Shown: positions 24,452 through 29,758 of the stretch, piece after piece
Layout: each line of letters begins with the position of its first letter
Position numbering within the stretch: position 1 is the stretch's first letter
Source: Pelomonas sp036404855
Lineage (GTDB): Bacteria > Pseudomonadota > Gammaproteobacteria > Burkholderiales > Burkholderiaceae_C
Length of the DNA: 29,758 nt
Reading direction: 5' to 3'
Assembly (NCBI RefSeq): GCF_036404855.1
Contig: NZ_DASWYS010000309.1
Location: 1 to 29,758 of the forward strand
Program-made: the position numbers and the translations under genes
The notes under the pieces: generated by a model
The model's database searches: none
What the model was told of the DNA's origin: nothing
Seen by the model: the letters and a program-made list of their open reading frames with translations, nothing else

Positions 24452-25248
24452 TCGGCTCCCGCACAGGGTTGCGCCGGCTGCTGCAGCCTCAGCAGGCCGG
24501 TGCGTGAGTAAGCCGGGTCGGCCAGGGCCTCGCGCAGCACGCGACCGGCACTGCTGCCGACGAACTCGCGCAGTGCCGCCAAGTCGGCCTTGCCGCGCCC
24601 GGTCAACGGCCGCTTCAGCATGGCGCCGAGCAGGCCGCTGGCGCGGCAGAGGTTGGCGTGGGCCGGCTCGTAGGCACGTTCGCGCATCAGCTTCAGGCCC
24701 AGCGCAGTGGCGACGAACGCGTCCAGGTCCAGCGGGCGGGACACGAGCTGCACGGCATCCTGGGTGGGCGCGGCTCCGGCCTCCGGATAGCGCAGGCGTT
24801 GCAGTCCGTTCGGCAAGCCCTGCACGGCGTCGCGCCGGTCCGCAGCAAAGCGCAGCGGCACCAGCAGGTAGTTGATCTGCGCGCTGAGCGTCGGCGGCGT
24901 GCCGTCGCGCTCCACGGCGCCCCAGATCTCCAGCAGCACGCGCTGGTCGTTCAGTTGCTCGACGACCTCGGGGCTGAACTCGCTGCCGTCCATGGCTGGC
25001 GCCCGCCTGGGGCAGGCCCGGAACGCCACGGGCGTCGCACCAGGGTTGATCCAGCGCTCGTCGCGTGTCTGGTCCAGCTCGAACTGGAGCTTGTTCAAGA
25101 AACGCTCGACGGCGGCGCGGTCCGGCAGCGCGTCGCCGCTGGGCTCGCTGAGCAGCACCGTGAAGCTGTTGGCCGCGGGCGGGCAGTTGACGACGGTGGC
25201 CCGAGCCGCGGCGCAGCCCAGCAACAACGCCAGCAGGAAGGTCTTCAT
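24448..25248 (-). CDS. Uncharacterised secreted protein, middle gene of three-gene operon
   Basis: 266 residues beginning with a signal peptide (MKTFLLALLLGCAAARA). Cleavage by signal peptidase I after about residue 17 is likely, though LLGCA also resembles a lipobox. Middle stretches are VLLEIWGAVERDG, INYLLVPLRF and SRPLDLDAFVATALGLKLM; these parallel VVVWGRLFEQDG and RIRLDDLARIDTAF of the downstream product, suggesting a shared domain, perhaps of the TolB-N/FlgO kind. The C-terminal third is helical. I preferred the ATG at 25248, with GGAG 8 bases upstream (25260-25257), over a GTG at 25257. It overlaps the next gene by ATGA and starts 5 bases after the previous stop. Family and function unknown. 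Confidence 0.72.
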   Translation of the reverse strand: MKTFLLALLLGCAAARATVVNCPPAANSFTVLLSEPSGDALPDRAAVERFLNKLQFELDQTRDERWINPGATPVAFRACPRRAPAMDGSEFSPEVVEQLNDQRVLLEIWGAVERDGTPPTLSAQINYLLVPLRFAADRRDAVQGLPNGLQRLRYPEAGAAPTQDAVQLVSRPLDLDAFVATALGLKLMRERAYEPAHANLCRASGLLGAMLKRPLTGRGKADLAALREFVGSSAGRVLREALADPAYSRTGLLRLQQPAQPCAGAE

Positions 25249-25253
25249 GGCGC

Positions 25254-25886
25254 TCACTCCAGGTTGGCAATGGCCTCGTCCACGGCCTGCTTGAGCATCG
25301 GATAGGCCTCGGCCGGTGCACCGATATCGCCGCCGATGCAGCGCTTCAGGGCCTCGGGTCTGCCTGCCACGGCGGCGTCGACGAGGTCACGGTAGCGCCG
25401 CAGTTGCGGCAGCGCCTTGGTGCAGCCGTTGTCGCCGATCAACCCGACCAGCGTACGGTGGGCTCCGATGTCGTAGTGCTGGTTGCGCTTGAGCAGCAGC
25501 GGCGGCAGCAGCCGGCACAAGGTCTGGGGCTCGCGCACGGCCAGGGCCTCCAGGCCGCGCGTCGCGGCGACCGCGTGCAAGTCGGTACGGCGCAACTCCA
25601 TCAGCAAGGCTGGCAGCGCCGGCTCCCCGAAGGACGCCAGCACGACGGCGGTGTTCTTCAGCTTGCCGAGATCCTCTTCCTCGGTGAGCTTCTGCACAAG
25701 CGACTGCATCTCCTTCGTATAGCTCAGGTCGAGCTGGCGCTGCTTGATGGCCAAATCCACCGAGTCCTTGATCCAGAAGCCCAGCACGAGCACGACGATG
25801 CTGGCCAGCAGCTTGGGCGCCTCGGCGCCCATCCAGGCCAGCAGCCGGCCGAAGAGAGGCTTGGGCGGTGCAGCGGGGGCATCCAT
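25254..25886 (-). CDS. Uncharacterised membrane-anchored protein with HEAT-like helices
   Basis: 210 residues. A Pro/Ala-rich N-terminus is followed by one membrane helix (about 27-46, LLASIVVLVLGFWIKDSVDL), a charged coil rich in Lys, Gln and Glu (about 50-75), and helical stretches such as VLASFGEPALPALLMELRR and CRLLPPLLLKRNQHYD that resemble HEAT repeats. I chose the ATG at 25886; the frame is open further upstream, but those residues lack any pattern. It is the first gene of the operon 25886-23159, so a membrane-tethered helical protein is coupled to two exported proteins. I do not recognise the family. Confidence 0.68.
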   Translation of the reverse strand: MDAPAAPPKPLFGRLLAWMGAEAPKLLASIVVLVLGFWIKDSVDLAIKQRQLDLSYTKEMQSLVQKLTEEEDLGKLKNTAVVLASFGEPALPALLMELRRTDLHAVAATRGLEALAVREPQTLCRLLPPLLLKRNQHYDIGAHRTLVGLIGDNGCTKALPQLRRYRDLVDAAVAGRPEALKRCIGGDIGAPAEAYPMLKQAVDEAIANLE

Positions 25887-25991
25887 GGGCGCAGTGTCGG
25901 CCGGAGCGCCCCTGCCGAGCAACCTCAATTCAGCTATCCCGCGGCCTGCCGGCCGGCACCGCACAAGCGCAGCGACCCCAAGGACCAAGGC

Positions 25992-26417
25992 ATGCCCGCC
26001 CCGCGCCACGTCCAAGCGCGCCGCCAGTCATGGTGGCTGCTGGCCGTGCTCCTGCCGGGCGCGCTGGCGCCGGGCATCAGCGCAGCGCTGGCGCACGTAC
26101 GAGGCGACTTCTCGGCCTGGCAGGATCCCGTGCGCATGCAAGGCGCCGCACCCAGCTCGCTGCCCACCAGCATCCCCACCACTCGCAAGACCGTCACGCG
26201 TGCGGATCGACGAGCCGGCCGAAGTGCGCTGGACGGCCAGCGGCGAAGCCCTTCAGTTGCAGAGCACCTGGGATGACGAGTTCATGCTGCAGGCGACGCT
26301 GCCGGCCGAGCCCGGATCACGGCCTTCGCAGTGCGCCAAGTCTGCGTCCGGGGCGAGCTCAACGGGACCGCGCCGCCGAAGCTGCTGCCCGCCCGGGTGC
26401 CGGCCCACACCCACTGA
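25992..26417 (+). pseudogene. Small secreted-protein gene broken by two compensating frameshifts
   Basis: The frame from ATG 25992 encodes a signal-peptide-like start (QSWWLLAVLLPGALAPGISA) and about 70 sensible residues to VTR near 26199. There the coherent reading moves by +1 to VRIDEPAEVRWTASGEALQL..., running to about 26312. It then moves back to the original frame as RITAFAVRQVCVRGELNGTA..., ending at the TGA at 26415-26417. Reconstructed, the product would be about 140 residues. The literal frame stops at 26274-26276. An AAGGACC lies about 8 bases before the ATG. Either it is a recently decayed gene or the assembly has one extra base near 26199-26202 and one missing base near 26311-26313. 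Family not recognised; the neighbouring exported proteins suggest an envelope role. Confidence 0.6.
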
Positions 26418-26642
26418 GCCGAAAAAGCAGGGCCTGCCCCGGCTGATCGTGGCTTCGTTCACGGCCGGCTGCGCCGATGATTCATCCCGTCACCAGTGCA
26501 CGGCCCCCGGCAACGTTGCGGCCCCTGGCGAGGCGGAACGCGACCCGCCCGCGACCACGAAAGCACGAAATCCGGGCCTGCCCGCGTCACCTCCGGGTGT
26601 CGCTCCGCTGGCCGCCTGCGCTGTGATGCACGCCGCAGCCCC

Positions 26643-26662
26643 ACGCACCCTCACGGGTGCGT
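26643..26662. repeat. Perfect 8-bp hairpin upstream of terminator
   Basis: ACGCACCC-TCAC-GGGTGCGT is a perfect inverted repeat with a 4-base loop. It lies 25 bases before the terminator stem and has no T-tract of its own. It could stabilise the 3' end of the upstream transcript or be a structural element; its role is unknown. Confidence 0.4.
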
Positions 26663-26687
26663 CCCGGGCGGCGTGAAGCGCTCTTGC

Positions 26688-26725
26688 GCCCCGACCGGCT
26701 CCCGCCGGGCGGGGCTTCATTTTTT
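26688..26725 (+). terminator. Rho-independent terminator
   Basis: The outer stem GCCCCG (26688-26693) pairs with CGGGGC (26710-26715). After an A/G mismatch, the inner stem CCGGC (26695-26699) pairs with GCCGG (26704-26708) around a TCCC loop. The stem is followed by TTCATTTTTT (26716-26725). The T-tract places it on the plus strand, about 270 bases after the broken gene, and it ends 3 bases from the stop of the convergent minus-strand gene, which it would shield from antisense transcription. Confidence 0.75.
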
Positions 26726-26728
26726 GGC

Positions 26729-27172
26729 TTACCGCATCGCGACGATGCCGCCCTCGCGCGCCTGGGCCAGCAGGAAGAGGCCGGCCTCGCTGCGCTCGCC
26801 ACTCTTCACCTGGACATCGACCAGGCAGGCCGGGCCGACCGTCGTGGCGCGCAGCAGTCGCGTCTGGCGGGGCTGGGGCGAGCGACCCAGCCGCTCGATC
26901 AATGCGCGATAGACGGCCTCGCGGCCGGCCTCGCCAGCGGCACCCAGGCTGCCGTCCATCGCAAACTGCGCCGTCAGGCCCCAAGCGTCGCTGGCGTTCC
27001 AGCGCGCGTCGAAGTCGTCCAGACGGCGCTGCAACGCGGCCTTGTCCTCGCAGGGCGAGACAGCGGCGGAGGCCTCGCCGGGCAGGACCAGCACGCCGGC
27101 GGCGACGACGCTGAGCACGCCGACGAGGGCGCCGAACAGGCCCAGGTGGGCGGAAGGATTGAAGTGTTTCAT
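26729..27172 (-). CDS. Secreted NTF2/SnoaL-like protein
   Basis: 147 residues. The N-terminus carries a hydrophobic export or anchor segment (LGLFGALVGVLSVVAAGVLV) ending near GEASA|AV. The mature part (about 37-147) starts CEDKAALQRRLDDFDARWNA, then SDAWGLTAQFAMDG, EAVYRALIERL and strands RLLRATTVG, CLVDVQV and GLFLLAQ. This helix-helix-sheet order resembles the SnoaL-like/DUF4440 NTF2 fold, a small cone-shaped barrel used for binding or catalysis. There are two cysteines in the mature part, possibly a disulfide. An AGGAGAA lies 6 bases before the ATG at 27172, and the gene follows the monoheme cytochrome by 22 bases, so it may be cotranscribed with the cytochromes. Function unknown. Confidence 0.68.
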   Translation of the reverse strand: MKHFNPSAHLGLFGALVGVLSVVAAGVLVLPGEASAAVSPCEDKAALQRRLDDFDARWNASDAWGLTAQFAMDGSLGAAGEAGREAVYRALIERLGRSPQPRQTRLLRATTVGPACLVDVQVKSGERSEAGLFLLAQAREGGIVAMR

Positions 27173-27194
27173 GACGGTTCTCCTGGGGTTCGGG

Positions 27195-27716
27195 TCAACG
27201 CTGGACCGGCGCGATCGGATCGGGCACCTTGTTGCGGATAGGCGCCAGCGACTGCAGGTAGGCGAAGACGGCCTTGAGGTCGTCGTCGGTCATCTGGCTG
27301 TAGACGGGGATGGGCATGGGCGGCAGCACCGGCCGGCCGCGGCCCAGGTGGCGGCCCGTCCGTATGGTCTGCACGAAATCGCCCTCGCTCCAGCGGCCCA
27401 AGCCCGTTTCCATGTCCGGCGTCAGGTTGGCCGAGAAGCTCAGACCCCACGGGCCGGAGTAGGCCGTGCCGCTGTTGGCAATGACGGCCACCCAAGGCCC
27501 CGCCGGCGGGGAGACGGGCGCCGTGAGCACAAAGGACTGCGGATGGCCGGACAGATGCCGTGCCATGTCCGGCTCGGGGCCGTTGGCGCCCATCTTCATC
27601 GGCGTGTGGCAATCGGCGCAGCCGCTGGTGTTGACGAGGTAGCGGCCACGCTCGATGCGGTCGCTGGCCTGGGCCGTGCCGGCCAACAGGATAAGAAGGG
27701 GGATCAAGGCTTTCAT
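27195..27716 (-). CDS. Secreted monoheme c-type cytochrome
   Basis: 173 residues with a signal peptide (MKALIPLLILLAGTAQA). The class I cytochrome c begins RIERGRYLVNTSGCADCH with the heme-binding CxxCH at 33-37; a candidate distal Met lies in VLPPMPIPVYSQMTDDDLKA. The helix DDDLKAVFAYLQSL closes the fold. Central NLTPDMETGLGRWSEGDFVQTIRTG is typical of cytochromes that partner periplasmic oxidoreductases. The start at 27716 overlaps the stop of the diheme cytochrome gene as ATGA, so the two are translationally coupled and probably act in one electron-transfer chain. No dehydrogenase subunit is adjacent, and the electron donor is unknown. Confidence 0.88.
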   Translation of the reverse strand: MKALIPLLILLAGTAQASDRIERGRYLVNTSGCADCHTPMKMGANGPEPDMARHLSGHPQSFVLTAPVSPPAGPWVAVIANSGTAYSGPWGLSFSANLTPDMETGLGRWSEGDFVQTIRTGRHLGRGRPVLPPMPIPVYSQMTDDDLKAVFAYLQSLAPIRNKVPDPIAPVQR

Positions 27717-28540
27717 GGACGGGGGTTCTCCGAGTTGAAGTGATGGGCCAGCAACGCCAGGCCCTGGGCGTCGACCTCGCGGGTGCCCAGGGGCGGCATC
27801 TGCTGGTAGGGGTTGCGGGTACCGGCGCGTCTCAGGATGGCGGCGGCATCGACAGGAGCGGGCGTGCGGCCCACGTCCAGCGCCAGGCGCAGCGCAACGG
27901 GCACGCCGCCCTCGAAATGACAGTGACCGCAATTGCCGTGCAGATAGCCGCGGGCGGCGTGCTCGACGGGGTCTGCGGCGGCAAAGTCGGGGCCATGCCG
28001 GCTCCAGGCCACGGGGGCGTTCTTCAGCAAGCCCTCTTGCACCAGGGCGGGCACGGCCGGCCCCAGTTGCAGGGCCGCGAAGCCCAGCACCGGGCTGCGC
28101 GCGCCGGCATGGCAGGCCATGCAGTCCCCAGCCGAGGGCACCTCGTAGCGCCGCCCGCCGGGGAGTGTCAGCTGGCGGCCTTGGGCCGGCGCGCGCACCG
28201 CGTCGGCGCCGTCCCAGACATAGCTGGCAACCTCCCAGCGGCCCTCGGCGGCGAGCCGGAAGTGACGCGTCTCCACCGGCCGGCCATCGACGCTGAATTC
28301 CTTCCACAGCCGCGTGCCGACAGGGAAGCGCCAGGCGTCAGGCTGACTGACATCTACCTGGGTGCCCGGCGGCAGCGCGATCCAGCGCCGCTTGGTCGCA
28401 CCATCGGACCACAGCGCGAAGCGCGGCTCGAAGGCGCGCACACCAGGCCCGCCCAGGCCTGTCTGGCTCAGGCGCTCGGGCAGCTCGGCGTGTGCCGCGA
28501 GGGCGGCGGTGCTGAGCAGGAGCAGGGCGAGGCGTTGCAT
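27713..28540 (-). CDS. Secreted diheme c-type cytochrome, SO_2930/HNE_0200-like
   Basis: 275 residues with a signal peptide (MQRLALLLLSTAALAAHA). The region 30-100 has FALWSDGATKRRWIALPPG and RFPVGTRLWKEF, the signature of the SO_2930/HNE_0200-type proteins. Two heme motifs follow: CMACH (140-144) and CGHCH (204-208). A candidate distal Met247 lies in QQMPPLGT near the C-terminus. Family members are periplasmic and of unknown physiological role. No Shine-Dalgarno is visible; instead a perfect inverted repeat ends one base before the ATG at 28540. The gene is divergent from the hemerythrin gene across 192 bases and coupled to the monoheme cytochrome downstream. Confidence 0.85.
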   Translation of the reverse strand: MQRLALLLLSTAALAAHAELPERLSQTGLGGPGVRAFEPRFALWSDGATKRRWIALPPGTQVDVSQPDAWRFPVGTRLWKEFSVDGRPVETRHFRLAAEGRWEVASYVWDGADAVRAPAQGRQLTLPGGRRYEVPSAGDCMACHAGARSPVLGFAALQLGPAVPALVQEGLLKNAPVAWSRHGPDFAAADPVEHAARGYLHGNCGHCHFEGGVPVALRLALDVGRTPAPVDAAAILRRAGTRNPYQQMPPLGTREVDAQGLALLAHHFNSENPRP

Positions 28541-28541
28541 G

Positions 28542-28560
28542 GCTCGGCACTGTGCCGAGC
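28542..28560. promoter_or_regulatory. Perfect 19-base inverted repeat abutting the diheme cytochrome start
   Basis: GCTCGGCAC-T-GTGCCGAGC has 9-bp perfect arms around one base. It ends one base before the ATG (28540, minus) and occupies the place of a ribosome binding site. A hairpin with a one-base loop must open to at least three, leaving 8 bp. It could be an operator of a dimeric regulator or an RNA structure that limits translation. Confidence 0.5.
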
Positions 28561-28613
28561 GGCCCCGGACCGGCCATCGCCACGATGGGCCAATGTGAGG
28601 ATTACCGAGGAGC

Positions 28614-28629
28614 CATGACGGGGGTCATG
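28614..28629. promoter_or_regulatory. FNR/CRP-geometry inverted repeat in the divergent cytochrome-hemerythrin promoter region
   Basis: CATGAC-GGGG-GTCATG is a perfect 6-4-6 inverted repeat. The core TGAC-N4-GTCA has the spacing of the FNR/DNR consensus (TTGAT-N4-ATCAA) with one changed base per half. It lies about 73 bases upstream of the diheme cytochrome start and 103 bases upstream of the hemerythrin start, a suitable place to act on both. Chance occurrence is possible. Confidence 0.4.
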
Positions 28630-28732
28630 CCGTGGCCCGCCGGCCATGGCCCGTACGAGCGATGGCAGGGGCGGCGCCGGCCGGAACACTGCTCGGCATC
28701 CGGCCCATCACGCCGGCTCAACGGAGCCTCCC

Positions 28733-29413
28733 ATGACCACCGCCCCCCCGCGCCTCGACCTCTACGCCCACATCCACAAAGGCCTGCGTCTCTTCATGAG
28801 CGACACGCTGCTGCAGCTGAGCCGCCTGGATGTGGATGATCCGCTGGATCTGGCTGCCGGCCTGGCCCAGTTGGACGCGCTGCTGGACGCGGCCCGCCAC
28901 CACCTCGACAAGGAGAACGAGTTCGTCCACCCTGCCATCGAGGCCCGTCGCGCTGGCGCCAGTGCGGCCATCGAAGCCGAGCATGACGAGCACCTGGACA
29001 GCATCGCCGCACTGCGCGCCGAGTCCGCGGCGCTGCGCGCCATGCCCACCGCCGCCGCCGCCCAGCGCCTGTACCGGCGTTTCTCGGCCTTCGTCGCGCA
29101 CAACTTCGAGCACATGGGCGTGGAGGAACACCGCCACAACCAGGCGCTGTGGGCTGCCTACACCGATGCGGAGCTGCACGAGATCCATGGCCGCATCCTG
29201 GCCAGCATCGGCCCACGCGAGATGAGCGAGACGCTGCGCTGGATGATCCCGGCGCTGACGCCGGCCGAGCGCGCCCTCGTCATCGGCAGCCTGCCGCCGG
29301 CCGTCCAGGCGCCGGTACTGGCCGCCGTCCGGCCGCTGCTCAACGAGCCGGCCTGGGCCAAGCTGTGCCGCGCTCTGGATCAGGCCAGCGTGCCCGGCCT
29401 CGTCGAGGCCTGA
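28733..29413 (+). CDS. Hemerythrin-like HHE domain protein
   Basis: 226 residues. A four-helix HHE bundle (about 1-155) shows iron-ligand candidates: His13/His15 in YAHIHKGLR, His57/58 and Glu62 in ARHHLDKENEFVHPAIEAR, His84/His87 in EAEHDEHLD, and His123, His127, Glu131 and His133 in VAHNFEHMGVEEHRH. The C-terminal 70 residues are helical (MIPALTPAERALVIGSLPP) and not part of the bundle. Such proteins bind oxygen, NO or iron; which applies here is unknown. GGAG lies 6 bases before the chosen ATG at 28733. The last 34 bases overlap the convergent LuxR-type gene. Confidence 0.87.
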   Translation: MTTAPPRLDLYAHIHKGLRLFMSDTLLQLSRLDVDDPLDLAAGLAQLDALLDAARHHLDKENEFVHPAIEARRAGASAAIEAEHDEHLDSIAALRAESAALRAMPTAAAAQRLYRRFSAFVAHNFEHMGVEEHRHNQALWAAYTDAELHEIHGRILASIGPREMSETLRWMIPALTPAERALVIGSLPPAVQAPVLAAVRPLLNEPAWAKLCRALDQASVPGLVEA

Positions 29414-29758
29414 TCTCGGCGGTTCCACCACGCCGCGGCCTCGCCGCGCGAGTTCAGTCCCAGCTTGTCGAGGATGTTGGCCACATGCCGCTTCACGGTA
29501 TGGGGACTGAGGTCCAGGGCGCGGGCGATGTGCTTGTTGCTGGCGCCCGCGGCGATCTGCGCGATGACCTCGGTCTCGCGCTGGGACAGGCGATCATCCG
29601 CCGCCGCCACCGGCTCCACGATGGCCAGCGCGGCCGGCCGCAGCGCGTCGGCCCAGCCTCGCAGTCGGGCAACGTCGGCGGCGTCCAGCAGGCCGCGCCA
29701 ATCCTCTGCCGCCATCCGCAGCAGTTCGGGCACCGCCCACATCAGCCCGCCGGGCTCG
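29380..29758 (-). CDS. LuxR-type transcriptional regulator (5' part outside window)
   Basis: The frame is open to the right edge, so only the C-terminal 125 residues are visible. The helix-turn-helix is clear: RLSQRETEVIAQIAAG followed by ASNKHIARALDLSPHTVKRH and VANILDKLGLNSRGEAAAW. This is the GerE/LuxR DNA-binding domain; the preceding part (MWAVPELLRMAAEDWRGLL...) is Ala-rich and helical and could be the end of a MalT/LAL-type or other sensory region, which cannot be decided here. The ATG at 29742 is internal, not the likely start. Its stop lies 34 bases inside the convergent hemerythrin gene. It could control nearby genes, but nothing in the sequence shows that. Confidence 0.85.
   Translation of the reverse strand, partial: EPGGLMWAVPELLRMAAEDWRGLLDAADVARLRGWADALRPAALAIVEPVAAADDRLSQRETEVIAQIAAGASNKHIARALDLSPHTVKRHVANILDKLGLNSRGEAAAWWNRRDQASTRPGTLA

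Larger units (their letters stand above)
26418..26728. other. 311-base stretch without a recognised gene
   Basis: No frame on either strand here has a convincing protein: short open frames are Arg/Pro-rich GC noise. It holds an imperfect hairpin right after the preceding stop (AGCCG...CGGCT, 26418-26444, with A5 on the plus strand), a perfect 8-bp hairpin at 26643-26662 and a strong terminator at 26688-26725. It may contain further debris of the broken upstream gene. Confidence 0.5.

Noticed and set aside
25947..25958. TGCCGGCCGGCA palindrome between the envelope operon and the broken gene
   Set aside because: Short, purely G/C-driven, and such CCGGCCGG cores are frequent by chance in this base composition.
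26477..26626. Possible small plus-strand protein starting at ATG 26477
   Set aside because: About 48 residues, dominated by Arg and Pro, no ribosome binding site or domain pattern; looks like noise or debris.
1..29758. Mobile element, prophage or defence island
   Set aside because: No transposase, integrase, phage structural or restriction-type gene, no tRNA-flanked repeat, and base composition looks even throughout.

Overview
The window is about 29.8 kb of very GC-rich, gene-dense bacterial DNA. Codon choice is dominated by G or C in third positions, so long spurious antisense frames are common. Gene content (Lol lipoprotein export, urate hydroxylase PuuD with a C-terminal cytochrome c, a tripartite tricarboxylate transporter subunit, HDOD and DUF3857 proteins, HHE hemerythrin) points to a betaproteobacterium of the order Burkholderiales, probably near Roseateles/Mitsuaria/Rubrivivax. 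The taxonomic call is inference from gene content. I see no rRNA, tRNA, CRISPR array, insertion sequence or prophage.

Layout. 1-372: 5' end of a TctB transporter gene on the minus strand, with its ribosome binding site buried in a perfect palindrome. 492-5046: four minus-strand genes, read from high to low coordinates: deoxyinosine DNA glycosylase, secreted amidohydrolase, spermidine-synthase-like protein, orphan GspE-type ATPase. 5059-7091: plus-strand MscS channel, MOSC protein and a small TonB-C-like periplasmic protein. 7088-10710: minus-strand lolC/E-lolD-purU-tatD, tightly overlapped. 10800-11324: secreted histidine phosphatase. 11379-15150: a 954-residue DUF3857/transglutaminase/TPR protein and an HDOD protein. 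15225-23162: a purine (urate to allantoate) catabolic island. 23159-25886: three overlapping genes for uncharacterised envelope proteins. 25992-26417: a small secreted-protein gene broken by two compensating frameshifts, followed by about 311 bases without a gene that end in a strong terminator. 26729-28540: an NTF2-like secreted protein and two c-type cytochromes. 28733-29413: hemerythrin-like protein. 29380-29758: C-terminal part of a LuxR-type regulator running off the window.

The purine island is the clearest system. Minus-strand uraH, a small membrane ORF, xdhC, puuD and a glycerate 2-kinase diverge from plus-strand puuE, a fused uraD-allC gene and an M20-like hydrolase, across only 49 bases. 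Together they account for urate to 5-hydroxyisourate (PuuD), to OHCU (UraH), to allantoin (UraD), to allantoate (PuuE), to ureidoglycine (AllC). XdhC serves a xanthine dehydrogenase whose subunits are not here, and glycerate kinase fits the glyoxylate-to-glycerate exit route. The M20-like enzyme at the end lacks several canonical metal ligands and may have a distinct role. Overlapping stop/start codons link most of these genes.

The best candidates for undescribed biology are the three-gene envelope operon (two of whose products appear to share a paralogous domain), the noncanonical M20 enzyme plus small membrane protein in the purine island, the sequestered start of tctB, and the palindromes between the diheme cytochrome and the hemerythrin genes.
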